Source: Pseudomonas taeanensis MS-3 (GTDB lineage: Bacteria; Pseudomonadota; Gammaproteobacteria; Pseudomonadales; Pseudomonadaceae). From it: 64,000 nucleotides of DNA. The stretch spans positions 1-64,000 of the forward strand of contig NZ_AWSQ01000007.1 in assembly GCF_000498575.2 (NCBI RefSeq). Reading direction: 5' to 3'. How positions within the stretch are numbered: position 1 is the stretch's first letter; each line of letters starts with the position of its first letter. The position numbers were made by a program, and so were the translations under genes. Positions 42,601 to 51,977 of this stretch are shown here, piece by piece. The notes beneath the pieces are model-generated. The model did no database searches. It saw nothing but the letters and a program-made list of their open reading frames with translations, and was not told the DNA's origin.

Positions 42601-43302
42601 ATGCACACCAAAGCCTTAGTCTTATTCTCAGGCGGACAAGACTCAACTACCTGCCTAGCCTGGGCGCTTGAGCACTATGAGCACGTAGAGACCATTGGCT
42701 TTGATTACGGCCAGCGGCATCGGATCGAACTCGAATGTCGGCTGAACGTTTTGAGAGAAATACGGAATAGATTTCCGAACTGGGCACAGCGCCTCGGTGA
42801 GGATCACGTGCTTGACCTCAAATTACTCGGCCAGATCAGCGATACGGCGATGACCGCTGAGAAAACCATAGAATTTGAAAAGAACGGACTTCCCAATACG
42901 TTCGTACCCGGGAGGAATCTGCTGTTTTTGACGTTCGCAGCCACGATTGCCTACCGACGGGGTCTCACAGTGATAGTCGGGGGAATGTGCGAAACCGACT
43001 ACTCAGGCTACCCAGACTGCCGGGATAACACCCTCAAAGCCACCCAGGTGGCCTTGAGCCTAGGGATGGATGCTCCAGTAATCATTGAAACACCCTTAAT
43101 GTGGCTCAACAAAGCTCAGACCTGGCGCTTGGCTGAAGATCTTGGCAATCGGGATTTTGTCAGCCTGATTCAAGAAGAGTCCCACACCTGCTACCTCGGG
43201 ACTCGACAACAGAAACATGACTGGGGCTACGGGTGTGGTACGTGCCCAGCTTGCGAACTGCGCAAAACTGGATATGAGCAGTACATTCAAGAACGAGATT
43301 GA
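42601..43302 (+). CDS. queC: QueC, preQ0 synthase
   Basis: 233 residues. It makes preQ0 from 7-carboxy-7-deazaguanine with ATP and ammonia. The PP-loop is LFSGGQDSTT, and the C-terminal zinc site is the CYLGTRQ...CGTCPAC cluster. The ATG at 42601 follows AGGAG by seven bases. Compared with chromosomal QueC it has the same length and motifs. The separate copy ensures the island's own supply of preQ0. Confidence 0.94.
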   Translation: MHTKALVLFSGGQDSTTCLAWALEHYEHVETIGFDYGQRHRIELECRLNVLREIRNRFPNWAQRLGEDHVLDLKLLGQISDTAMTAEKTIEFEKNGLPNTFVPGRNLLFLTFAATIAYRRGLTVIVGGMCETDYSGYPDCRDNTLKATQVALSLGMDAPVIIETPLMWLNKAQTWRLAEDLGNRDFVSLIQEESHTCYLGTRQQKHDWGYGCGTCPACELRKTGYEQYIQERD

Positions 43303-43365
43303 TAGTGGTTCAGCGGTGGCGGATCAGCGCACTCGCCACCCATTTGAATCAGATGAGTAAACCAG

Positions 43366-44001
43366 ATGACTTACAGCATCAAAGAAATGTTTTACACCCT
43401 TCAAGGGGAAGGCAACCAAGCGGGTCGACCCGCGGTATTCTGCCGATTCTCTGGATGTAACCTCTGGTCAGGTAGGGAGCAGGACAGGGCTAGCGCCATC
43501 TGTACATTCTGCGACACCGACTTTGTGGGAATGGACGGGATGGGTGGAGGAAAATTTACAACCGCCAATATTCTTGCCCTCGCAATAGATTCGTTATGGC
43601 CAATTTCCCATCAAGACCATAAATACGTGGTATTGACCGGAGGAGAACCGTTGCTGCAAGTAGATGATTCTTTAGTAGAAGCACTGCATGAGCATGGCTT
43701 TATCGTGGCAGTGGAAACCAATGGCACGATAATACCGCCAAACGGGATTGACTGGGTTTGCGTCAGCCCTAAATCTACGGCCGAATTAAAAATCACTCAA
43801 GGTGACGAATTAAAATTAGTCTTTCCACAAACTGAAGCCCTACCAGAAAAATTTGAGCATCTTACTTTCAACCATTTCTACCTCCAACCTATGGATGGAC
43901 CAAAGGCCCATCGAAACACAAAACTGACTATCGAATACTGCAAGGCTCACCCAAAGTGGAAACTCGGCTTGCAAATGCACAAAGCACTGATGATTCCATA
44001 G
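43366..44001 (+). CDS. queE: QueE, radical SAM 7-carboxy-7-deazaguanine synthase
   Basis: 211 residues. It converts 6-carboxytetrahydropterin to 7-carboxy-7-deazaguanine. The start MTYSIKEMFYTLQGEGNQAG is characteristic. The cluster cysteines are in FCRFSGCNLWSG and ICTFCDTDF: a long-spaced variant in which the first cysteine is separated from the CxxC pair, as in many proteobacterial QueE. TGGEPLL is the SAM-binding GGEP motif. Last gene of the plus-strand unit, converging with dpdD 48 bp on. Confidence 0.94.
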   Translation: MTYSIKEMFYTLQGEGNQAGRPAVFCRFSGCNLWSGREQDRASAICTFCDTDFVGMDGMGGGKFTTANILALAIDSLWPISHQDHKYVVLTGGEPLLQVDDSLVEALHEHGFIVAVETNGTIIPPNGIDWVCVSPKSTAELKITQGDELKLVFPQTEALPEKFEHLTFNHFYLQPMDGPKAHRNTKLTIEYCKAHPKWKLGLQMHKALMIP

Positions 44002-44049
44002 AGCAAGCACATCGGACTATAATATCAATTCTCCCTAATTTGCCAACAC

Positions 44050-46227
44050 CTAAATATCCGTCCGTTTTAACCACTCTGTAAACTCACGAATAATGCTAGA
44101 AGCACCTTTACCATACGGATAGATAACATCCCTTCTTATACTGGTCACCGGATAGAATGCCTGATGCTTTGAACTACGAGAAGAGAACACAAAATAATCA
44201 GCTGTTTTAGCAAGATGACACAAGGCTGGCGTAGCTGTATGGTCACTGTTGATCTCAACCCTAAGCCCTGTAAAAATCATTTCCAGTACATCCCGAGCGC
44301 GGCGCGCAGCACCCTCTGTAAGGGTGTAGATAGCCAACAACTTTCCTTGTAAATCGGGGGATGATACTATCGCTGAATTGATCTCTGAGTCAGAGTCTTT
44401 GATATTGCTAAAGTCTGGAACTTGCTCACCGGACTCAAGAATTTCTTGCATTAGCACAACGGTCAACTGACGTATTGCCGGATCTTTAATTTGCCTCCAA
44501 TGCTTTGCCGCAAAATCCCGTAGCGACTGCCAGACTTGACGACGCAATGGCTCTGCTGGGCAGGGCGCGTCCAACAGCACATCCATCAACTCCAGCATGC
44601 TGGTATATGCTTCAGGCCCTTTATTGACCTCCCACAACATCAGCATCGCGTCGATCAACCGCGTATACTCATCGACTGTGAACGGTTGTTCCAACATCAA
44701 CTGCGTCAATTGTGCTGCCAGCGACAGCAATGCTGGATTGACTATAGAGTCAAGGGCTAGCAACTCCAACAACTCGAGCCAGACAACACCTTGGCAAACC
44801 ACATCGCGCTCTTCCAGCCAATCCAGCAGTAACGGTAGCGTGTTACGAAGAATCGTCTGCCCCGTAGGAGATCCGGTCTGAATGCATTTAAGAAATTTGT
44901 TCGAGTTAAAGGATTCAACTGTCCAATTTTCGCAGTACTCTAGTGCCTCACGCTCCAGTCCGTCAGTAAGTAATTCGGCATCAGTCAAGCGCTGAAACCA
45001 ACTATCCCAACCGCCCAACTGTTCACTAGAAAAGCGTTTCTGCATATCTTGTAGAATTGCATTCATCACAGGCAATGATTGTAGTGGCTCAAACCAAGAC
45101 GCAGGCATGGCCTGCAATTGCTGCCACAATTGCTGCAACTCAACCAATGATACATCCAGCGAACGCTGCAGTAACGCTTGCACTGCCCCGGGTCCCTCCG
45201 TCTGATCTTCCGACACACCAACAATCGGTTCTATATCAATCTCAGGTTGAGTTACCTGAGCTAAGCCTGCCCAATACAGTAGTTTTCGCAACCAGTCCGA
45301 ATCGATAAATTCGGGCACCTGCTGCTGAATTTGTACACTCCTTAAAGCAGCAGCACCAGCAACCCACAACTGCCAATCTCGTTTAAAACTTTCGCGAGTC
45401 TCAAACAACGGAACAGTCATAAATAGCGGGCTTAGCGGGTGGCACAAATCGGCCAACTTCTCCCTGCTCTCCTCACTTATCTCCTCAATAATTAGTAGCC
45501 GATTAAGCCCTAACTGCCCCAGCGCTCGAAGCAATAGGCGAACTAGTCGTAACGGAATACGGCCGCCTAGCAGACTAGGCAACCGTGGATGGTTAACGAT
45601 ATCCTGCCAACGATCTGCTGAAGCCAAAGCCTGCAACTCCAACGACAGCAGATTAGGTGGACTGAAACCTCCCGAGTTCTTAAGCTCGCCGTAAAAACGC
45701 CAAGCATTTTCGCCATCATGTAATCGGTAGGCCAGCATGAAATCACGTAACACCCGACCTAGTGGCCGTTTGGCCAACGACGTAAGCGCGGGACGTTGAC
45801 GATACAACTTCAGTACATTAGCCAGTACTGTAAAGATCCGATGCTTCTGCTGCTCGCCTACCCCGTCGAGTAAGTCAATACGCAACAAACCTGCGGGGGC
45901 ACGGGCTAGCAATGCACTCTGTCCCTGGTTACTTGGAGTGCTGATCAGACCATAATCTGGAGAGGTACTCGCTGTTCCTAAAAACGCCGACAGCACTTGA
46001 CGTAACTCCTCCAGCGCACGGCCATCCTCAGCTGCTGCGTAGAAGCATAATTCCGGCGGGCGACTGTACGGCAACAGTAACGGCCACTGCCCCGTACAGG
46101 CACTTTGCACCAAAGGCTCCAACAAACTCTGATACGGCTGCGGATATTTTCCGGCAAACACTTTGTCTGGATCGATCTGGTTATCGACCGCGAAAAACGG
46201 CTGCAACCATGCCGGCATGGTGCTCAT
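44050..46227 (-). CDS. dpdD: DpdD, restriction-side protein of the Dpd island
   Basis: 725 residues, almost wholly helical and leucine-rich, with no catalytic motif I can see. Its size, position beside dpdK and helical nature fit DpdD of described dpd clusters, where it is one of the proteins needed for restriction but without known activity. The ATG at 46225-46227 overlaps the dpdK stop (ATGA) and is preceded by GAGGGG. A basic C-terminus (RDVIYPYGKGASSIIREFTE) may contact DNA or a partner. Last gene of the minus-strand unit. Confidence 0.72.
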   Translation of the reverse strand: MSTMPAWLQPFFAVDNQIDPDKVFAGKYPQPYQSLLEPLVQSACTGQWPLLLPYSRPPELCFYAAAEDGRALEELRQVLSAFLGTASTSPDYGLISTPSNQGQSALLARAPAGLLRIDLLDGVGEQQKHRIFTVLANVLKLYRQRPALTSLAKRPLGRVLRDFMLAYRLHDGENAWRFYGELKNSGGFSPPNLLSLELQALASADRWQDIVNHPRLPSLLGGRIPLRLVRLLLRALGQLGLNRLLIIEEISEESREKLADLCHPLSPLFMTVPLFETRESFKRDWQLWVAGAAALRSVQIQQQVPEFIDSDWLRKLLYWAGLAQVTQPEIDIEPIVGVSEDQTEGPGAVQALLQRSLDVSLVELQQLWQQLQAMPASWFEPLQSLPVMNAILQDMQKRFSSEQLGGWDSWFQRLTDAELLTDGLEREALEYCENWTVESFNSNKFLKCIQTGSPTGQTILRNTLPLLLDWLEERDVVCQGVVWLELLELLALDSIVNPALLSLAAQLTQLMLEQPFTVDEYTRLIDAMLMLWEVNKGPEAYTSMLELMDVLLDAPCPAEPLRRQVWQSLRDFAAKHWRQIKDPAIRQLTVVLMQEILESGEQVPDFSNIKDSDSEINSAIVSSPDLQGKLLAIYTLTEGAARRARDVLEMIFTGLRVEINSDHTATPALCHLAKTADYFVFSSRSSKHQAFYPVTSIRRDVIYPYGKGASSIIREFTEWLKRTDI

Positions 46228-46751
46228 GAACACCCCTCAAAGCGGTAATGATCTTCAAACTCCAGTAACGCTTCAGAAATTATCTGAGGGTTACTGGTCA
46301 GCATGACATGCTCATCATTTCGATTTGTTCCACTCCAGGTGTAGTTCATTGAACCCTTCAAAAAACAACTGTGGGTAAGTAGACCTTTGGTATGAACCTG
46401 CTCACTGAACTGGTAACAAAAATCGTGACCGGCGACTAAGCGACCGTTCAACTGCTGGACAAATCGACGACTGTACGCGTCGTCACGAGTCACCACCCGC
46501 AACCGGCACCCGCCGTTAACAGCCCTCGCCAGCACTTCATTAAAGCTAACCTCTCTACTGCCCCAGCCAGGCTCAAGTGCATCCCACTGTCCAGAACAGT
46601 TGTCCAGAACAGGAAAGTCACTCAGCCAGGGCGACACCAGCCACATAGGCTCTGGGCGGAGCAATAGACCTGCCATTAGCCCACCTAGTACTTCACGAAA
46701 TTGCCTACGCCCCAGTGGGCCATGTAAAAAAATTTGCCGCTGATCATTCAT
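46224..46751 (-). CDS. dpdK: DpdK, phospholipase D-like nuclease
   Basis: 175 residues. A single PLD-type motif is visible: HTKGLLTHSCFLKGSMN, where the histidine and lysine of HxK and the later serine-asparagine form the active site; a dimer would complete it. PLD-type nucleases cut without metal, so this is the best candidate for DNA cleavage in the Dpd restriction set. I use the ATG at 46749-46751, 13 bp after the dpdJ stop, over an in-frame start inside dpdJ. Confidence 0.83.
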   Translation of the reverse strand: MNDQRQIFLHGPLGRRQFREVLGGLMAGLLLRPEPMWLVSPWLSDFPVLDNCSGQWDALEPGWGSREVSFNEVLARAVNGGCRLRVVTRDDAYSRRFVQQLNGRLVAGHDFCYQFSEQVHTKGLLTHSCFLKGSMNYTWSGTNRNDEHVMLTSNPQIISEALLEFEDHYRFEGCS

Positions 46752-46764
46752 ACTAAAACTCTTA

Positions 46765-49700
46765 TTAAATGGCCTCGGCCAGTTCGACGCGCAATACCAA
46801 ACCATCCTGCAACCGAGTCATAGCCCCGATGCGCGGATACAACCAAAGCCCCGAGTGATCAACAGGCTGCAACTGAATCTCTGCGATCAGTTGCGAGACT
46901 TTGGTGATCTGCGCACGCGGCAGTAACAGGTCTGCACGCCCTGCTCGGCATAACGCCTTGTGCAACTCTGCCAAATAATCAGGAGAAAATTGAACATGCG
47001 GTTGTTGCTCGGCAAACAGCAAACTGCCAAGCAAGCGCTCGGTAGTAGCAACACCGTTTTGGAATGGGTTGTAGTAACTTAATTCAGACTGACGGATGGA
47101 ATTGCCACGGGGCCACAACAATCCCTGATTTCGGCAAAGCCCTTGGAACACCTCAACAGGGGATGCCTGCCTACCCAGTTCTTTCGCCGCCATCGCATGG
47201 GCTGCGATATTCAGGCCCCACTCAATGCCGCTATCGGCCTCCAACGCTCGCCAGTTGCTAAGCAAATCAAGCAAATCTGCGTCAGTGGAGTCATTGCTGC
47301 CAGGCCTTAAAGCCCTCGAATGCAACACACTCAAGAAACTGTGGCTCAGGGTAAAGCCCTCGCAGAGCAGCACCCTGTGCAACTCTGCATTGGCATCACG
47401 GCGTTGCTGCAAATCACCGGCCCCTCGCACCGCGGCTAGTGCATCGGCCAGGCGGCCCCCTGGGACGACCTGCTCCAGCAATTGGTACAGATCAAAATCG
47501 ATCTGCTCATAGTCACCTGGTTGTAGGCTACGCGCGAGAGTATTAAGAACACGAAGCGGATCCTCGAAATATGCTTGCTCCAAGCGACTTATAATCCCGT
47601 TTCCTCCAGCCTCCGCCTCACTCAACCAGACCTCTAGGCAGTCCTCCAGCCATAACGCATCGGCCAATACCACCCGCTCATCAACATCTGGCAACAGCAC
47701 GCACATTGCTCTCTGGGCAGCGGCAGCCAGGGTATTGGCTAGCAATGTACGACTCCATAGGGGCAGTTCAGATAGCACATCTACATCCGACCACAGTGCA
47801 CGGGCGCACTCCTGTAGGCCGATGAGCAGATCATCTCGCGCTAGCAACTCACGCAAATCCGCTTGCAATTTTTGCTCTTGCACAGAGTCCAACTGCTCAT
47901 CGGGTTGGAACAAACTCTGTGGAGTTATGCGCAAACGCTCAATACCGGCATCCGTGTGCAAACTAGTAAGCGCACTGGTTAATCGTTCAGGTTCTGTAGG
48001 ATCCAGATTAAGCAACTCTCCGGCCAACGCGGCTAAATAACACTCTGCAATCCAATTTGCCTTGAACGGATCACCACAAAAAATATCTAGTTGATCAACA
48101 AGATGCCGAAAGAATATCGGGCGGAGTCCACGTAAAACCTGTTGGTTTTCCAACATACCGGCAATCACTTGATCGCTAATCCGAAATCGCAAACGCACAC
48201 CATCGACCCACTGCCGAGCACCGATAGCAACAGGTTCACCACTACGCTGCCAGTCAAATCTAGCCCGTGTACTTGCACCGTTAGTAAACCGTAAAGTGGC
48301 ATCCGCCGCAGTGCTAAAACGCACCACCTCCAAAGGAGTCATTTGCTGATGCAAACAGAAAGTCACATCGGTCAGATGCCTCCCCCAACTGCCAACAGGA
48401 GGCTCATGCACCTCCGTCTCTGACGGAATACGAAACTCGGCCTGCCATACCAGTCGCGCGTTGCTTTTCTCAGTTAGATTTAACTTCGGTTCAAGACGGC
48501 GGGTATAGACCTCACTGGGACGCAGTACTGTCAAAGGCTGAGCAACGCTACTACCAACTGAGCCTTCATCGCGTAACTGCTCGCCAAAAGCCTCACAGAC
48601 CTCAAACCCGGACTGCTGGGTGGCGTCAGGTTCAGGAACAAAATTTGCGGGGATTAGCCAGTCAGCATCAAGGTTACTGTCGATGGCATATCGCTTAGAA
48701 ATCCGCCCTGGAGCAAACTCGCGCAAAGCTTGAAAAATGGGTAAATCCGTCCATTCGATACGCCCCTCTACCCCGCGCAGCAGCGCAATAAACACACTCG
48801 GTAAACTGAGTTCGGCAAACAACGCCTCAGGAATAAACTCCGAGAGCGGCGAACTACCTTTAGGCATATCTTCCCAGGCCTTGCCATTAGCGCTCCAATC
48901 GGTAACCAGTTTGCGCTGCAAGCTAGGCAGCACTTCAAGCATTACCGAACGCGGCGAGGCCCAGAGAATACGTTGCAGCACATTATCATCAACTTGCAAT
49001 GCATCTTTTAAATAGGTTTTAAACTGATCTTGTTGGCTACTTGACTGTAGCAACTGTTCGACCATTGTCAGTAATTTTTTGCATCCACTCTTATTAAACT
49101 TTTCTTGTGGCTTACGTAGAATCGTCCACACGGCCCCACTGCCTAACTGCGCGCTTAGCCAATCAAGCAGTGCCATAGCCGCCTGCATTTTCTGAATATG
49201 GCTGTTGTGCAGCGGTAGACCCTGCCGCTTAATTTCTGGGCTAAGCAACTCTTCGTAGCGTTGAAATGCAACTCGATCACGACCGAACTCGGAGAGGACT
49301 ACCAACATCCAAGGGCGCATGGTACGCGAGCGACCTGCACGGCCCTTACGCTGCAAATAGGATGCAACATCCCGCGGTGCCTTGTGCTGCAGAACTGCCC
49401 CTACTGCCGGGTCATTGAAGCCCACCTCGAGTGAGGCCGTGGCGACAACAATCTCCGCGTCAGTATCTACCCCGGCATCCTGACTCGAGGTACGTCCGAT
49501 TACGGCACGATCTGCCTCATCCGGCAAATAATGACCTACGTCTACTCCTACTCGCCAGTCTTGCCCCAGACGAATACGCTCATGAGGATGAACTGCAACT
49601 TGCTCACCATCCTGGCCATCCAGTGGGCCACGCAGGCTAGCAAGCGAGGGATGATGAGCCTTAAGTCCCCACCTGCTGGTGCGCCAACCCTCGGCATCTG

Positions 49701-51225
49701 CCAATTGATGATACAGGCGGTTATTTGCATCCAAGTCGTCAGTAAAGACAAAGGTTTTACTACCCCAGGTACCGCGTGAGCGGCTCTTGCGCGCATCCAA
49801 AATACGCCTAGTGAGCATGCAAGCCTGAATGGTGGTCGAGAGCAATGCCGTCTGGGAAACGGGGTCGCCGCGGAGCACCATTAGGTACTCCGCGCCCTCA
49901 TCAACCATTTCATCAGGCAGTGGTTCGACCAGTTCAACATGTTCTTGGCGTGCTCCGACCAACTCGGCGAAGAAACGCGCGGCATCTGTCAGGGTTGCAG
50001 ATAGGCCAACAAAGTGGGGGCGGCATTGAGCACGCGTCATCCAGCGCCTGAGCAAATAAGCGACCTGAGCTCCGCTGCTACCGCCGTATGTGTGTACCTC
50101 ATCAAGTAAAACCAACATTGGACCTGCCGGCGAACCCACCCCAAATAGATGGTTACAACTGAAGTCACCAAGCTTGCGGTTGAGCATCTCGGTGGTGGTA
50201 AATAAAATGTCCGGAGGCACGGTTATCTGACAACTGCGGGTCAGCGCGACCTCCTCACTCGAAACTCTATGCCCACAACGACTGCACTTTACTTCTTCAT
50301 GCTCTGCATGCCACTGCATCTGCCCAGAGCAACTACTTGTTGAGCAGCGCAGCAGGTCAAATTCTGGTTTTGCTTGCCCAGTTTTGTAATCCTTCCCGGC
50401 AACACTCCAGGTGTATGGCGTGTCACCATACAAAGCGCCAATACGTATTTTCCGCCCGATTTCGGCTTGCATAAGGCCATCAAGTTTACGGCACTGACCC
50501 CAAGCTTCCATAAACTGGTCTTTGAGCAGTTCGTTACGCGGATAAATTGCAAGGATTCTTACTCGCGGCGTGGCGTTACTCAACAAATTCGCTACCAGTG
50601 ATGCAAGGCCTGGCAGATAAAACGACAGCGTTTTACCGCTACCGGTTCCGGCACAAACAATGGTGCCAGAAGCCTGGCTAGTACCTTCACGCTGCTCACT
50701 GCAAGCCTGCAGGATTCGCACTGTTGCGCGAGTCTGAAAGCCAGCCAAGCGCAGGTTGCTGTCTGGATCAAGTAACAGATCGATTGCTGATTTCAGATAC
50801 TGAGGATTTCGTAGCTTTGGTATTTGTAACCAATGCCGCAGCAGTTTGGCTACATCCTGATCCCGCTTGGGATAACTGCGTGGACGCCGAACAAAACGAA
50901 AATCCGATACCAGAGTCCGAGTCCGATCAAGCGACTGACCTAAGAACCATTGACGCAGATTGCGGTATAGGTGCGCGGCCTCGCTCATGCGCGTGCGATA
51001 CACATTGGTCAGACCCTCAGGGTGCGGCGCTTGGATAAGCATCGCATGCTCGGTTAATTCCATCAGTACATCGTAAGGATCATAATCGGGAAGCACTCCT
51101 TCTAAGATAGTGAGCACCTCATCGACACTAAAGAAGCCGCCGGTATCACCCCAAGCCAGCAAGTGTGTTTCCTGCTCTTCTAGTTTATCCAAGCAAGCGT
51201 GCAACTGCCCCAGCGTAATGCTCAT
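46765..51225 (-). CDS. dpdJ: DpdJ, large DEAD/DEAH-type helicase
   Basis: 1486 residues. Superfamily 2 core: Walker A CAGTGSGKTLSFYLP, DEVH box LLDEVHTYGG, GLSATLTD, and the C-lobe motif YLQRKGRAGRSRTM. A zinc finger (CSTSSCSGQMQW...CSRCGH) is inserted in the first lobe. The architecture resembles helicases linked to DUF1998-type defence proteins (such as DrmA). The long C-terminal half is helical. ATG overlaps the dpdI stop (TGATG). Predicted to translocate on unmodified invading DNA. Confidence 0.85.
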   Translation of the reverse strand: MSITLGQLHACLDKLEEQETHLLAWGDTGGFFSVDEVLTILEGVLPDYDPYDVLMELTEHAMLIQAPHPEGLTNVYRTRMSEAAHLYRNLRQWFLGQSLDRTRTLVSDFRFVRRPRSYPKRDQDVAKLLRHWLQIPKLRNPQYLKSAIDLLLDPDSNLRLAGFQTRATVRILQACSEQREGTSQASGTIVCAGTGSGKTLSFYLPGLASLVANLLSNATPRVRILAIYPRNELLKDQFMEAWGQCRKLDGLMQAEIGRKIRIGALYGDTPYTWSVAGKDYKTGQAKPEFDLLRCSTSSCSGQMQWHAEHEEVKCSRCGHRVSSEEVALTRSCQITVPPDILFTTTEMLNRKLGDFSCNHLFGVGSPAGPMLVLLDEVHTYGGSSGAQVAYLLRRWMTRAQCRPHFVGLSATLTDAARFFAELVGARQEHVELVEPLPDEMVDEGAEYLMVLRGDPVSQTALLSTTIQACMLTRRILDARKSRSRGTWGSKTFVFTDDLDANNRLYHQLADAEGWRTSRWGLKAHHPSLASLRGPLDGQDGEQVAVHPHERIRLGQDWRVGVDVGHYLPDEADRAVIGRTSSQDAGVDTDAEIVVATASLEVGFNDPAVGAVLQHKAPRDVASYLQRKGRAGRSRTMRPWMLVVLSEFGRDRVAFQRYEELLSPEIKRQGLPLHNSHIQKMQAAMALLDWLSAQLGSGAVWTILRKPQEKFNKSGCKKLLTMVEQLLQSSSQQDQFKTYLKDALQVDDNVLQRILWASPRSVMLEVLPSLQRKLVTDWSANGKAWEDMPKGSSPLSEFIPEALFAELSLPSVFIALLRGVEGRIEWTDLPIFQALREFAPGRISKRYAIDSNLDADWLIPANFVPEPDATQQSGFEVCEAFGEQLRDEGSVGSSVAQPLTVLRPSEVYTRRLEPKLNLTEKSNARLVWQAEFRIPSETEVHEPPVGSWGRHLTDVTFCLHQQMTPLEVVRFSTAADATLRFTNGASTRARFDWQRSGEPVAIGARQWVDGVRLRFRISDQVIAGMLENQQVLRGLRPIFFRHLVDQLDIFCGDPFKANWIAECYLAALAGELLNLDPTEPERLTSALTSLHTDAGIERLRITPQSLFQPDEQLDSVQEQKLQADLRELLARDDLLIGLQECARALWSDVDVLSELPLWSRTLLANTLAAAAQRAMCVLLPDVDERVVLADALWLEDCLEVWLSEAEAGGNGIISRLEQAYFEDPLRVLNTLARSLQPGDYEQIDFDLYQLLEQVVPGGRLADALAAVRGAGDLQQRRDANAELHRVLLCEGFTLSHSFLSVLHSRALRPGSNDSTDADLLDLLSNWRALEADSGIEWGLNIAAHAMAAKELGRQASPVEVFQGLCRNQGLLWPRGNSIRQSELSYYNPFQNGVATTERLLGSLLFAEQQPHVQFSPDYLAELHKALCRAGRADLLLPRAQITKVSQLIAEIQLQPVDHSGLWLYPRIGAMTRLQDGLVLRVELAEAI

Positions 51226-51977
51226 CAGTAAAGCTTCCGATTAACGGTGTACTGACCAAGTTGCTCATTTTCCATAAGCCACTGCAAAGTCTCTAATGTC
51301 AGCATCGACAAGGGTGCCTGGGCTCTATTACCGGACTGGTTAAGATATTTAAAAAAATTACTAACATCTACAGGAAGATCGAAAACCATCTGCTCGTGCA
51401 CTTGCCGCATATTTTCGGCAAGTTTCGCAAGGTCTTGTATTACCCAGACGTTTTCCGGAAGTATCTTAGTGCCCGCCATTAACTTGGCACGCAGAGCTAC
51501 ATACTCCGTATAAAACTGATCAACACCTGGAATACCACGCTGAGTATCAAGTAAAACCTGTTCGACTCTGCAAGAATTGTCCAGTTGCGTAGTCCAGGCT
51601 TTCCAGCAAGACCACACTTTCTTCTCTAATTGTGAGTCCAAATCCTCAAGCACTGCGTGAGCATTATCAAGTGCATCATCCTGCAGGGCAGCAGATTTCT
51701 TCTGCTGCCAAACAGCGGCAAAAACATTTAAAGTTGTTATTGCCTTGTTGCATTGCTGCTGCGTCTCGGCACTCAACTGCATCGCCTCAGGCGCGTCTTG
51801 CGGCAAAGCTTTAAGCACCTCCGTGACGTGCTTCTTCGCTTTTAGACTATTTGCAATATCTTGGAAACGCGCATGAATGAATTTACAGTCCTTAATAGCC
51901 TCATGAGATTGCTCTGATGACTGACGTAACTGTTGCTCGCTTCGGAGTGATTGGATCTGATGCTCAAGCGGACTCAT
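51225..51977 (-). CDS. dpdI: DpdI, coiled-coil protein of the Dpd island
   Basis: 250 residues, helical throughout, with coiled-coil character (EHQIQSLRSEQQLRQSSEQS). No catalytic motif. It matches DpdI of described clusters by size and position between dpdH and dpdJ. I start at the ATG at 51975-51977, six bases after GGAGG, which overlaps the end of dpdH by 14 bases; an upstream in-frame codon is less likely. Probably a structural link between the ATPase and helicase. Confidence 0.7.
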   Translation of the reverse strand: MSPLEHQIQSLRSEQQLRQSSEQSHEAIKDCKFIHARFQDIANSLKAKKHVTEVLKALPQDAPEAMQLSAETQQQCNKAITTLNVFAAVWQQKKSAALQDDALDNAHAVLEDLDSQLEKKVWSCWKAWTTQLDNSCRVEQVLLDTQRGIPGVDQFYTEYVALRAKLMAGTKILPENVWVIQDLAKLAENMRQVHEQMVFDLPVDVSNFFKYLNQSGNRAQAPLSMLTLETLQWLMENEQLGQYTVNRKLY

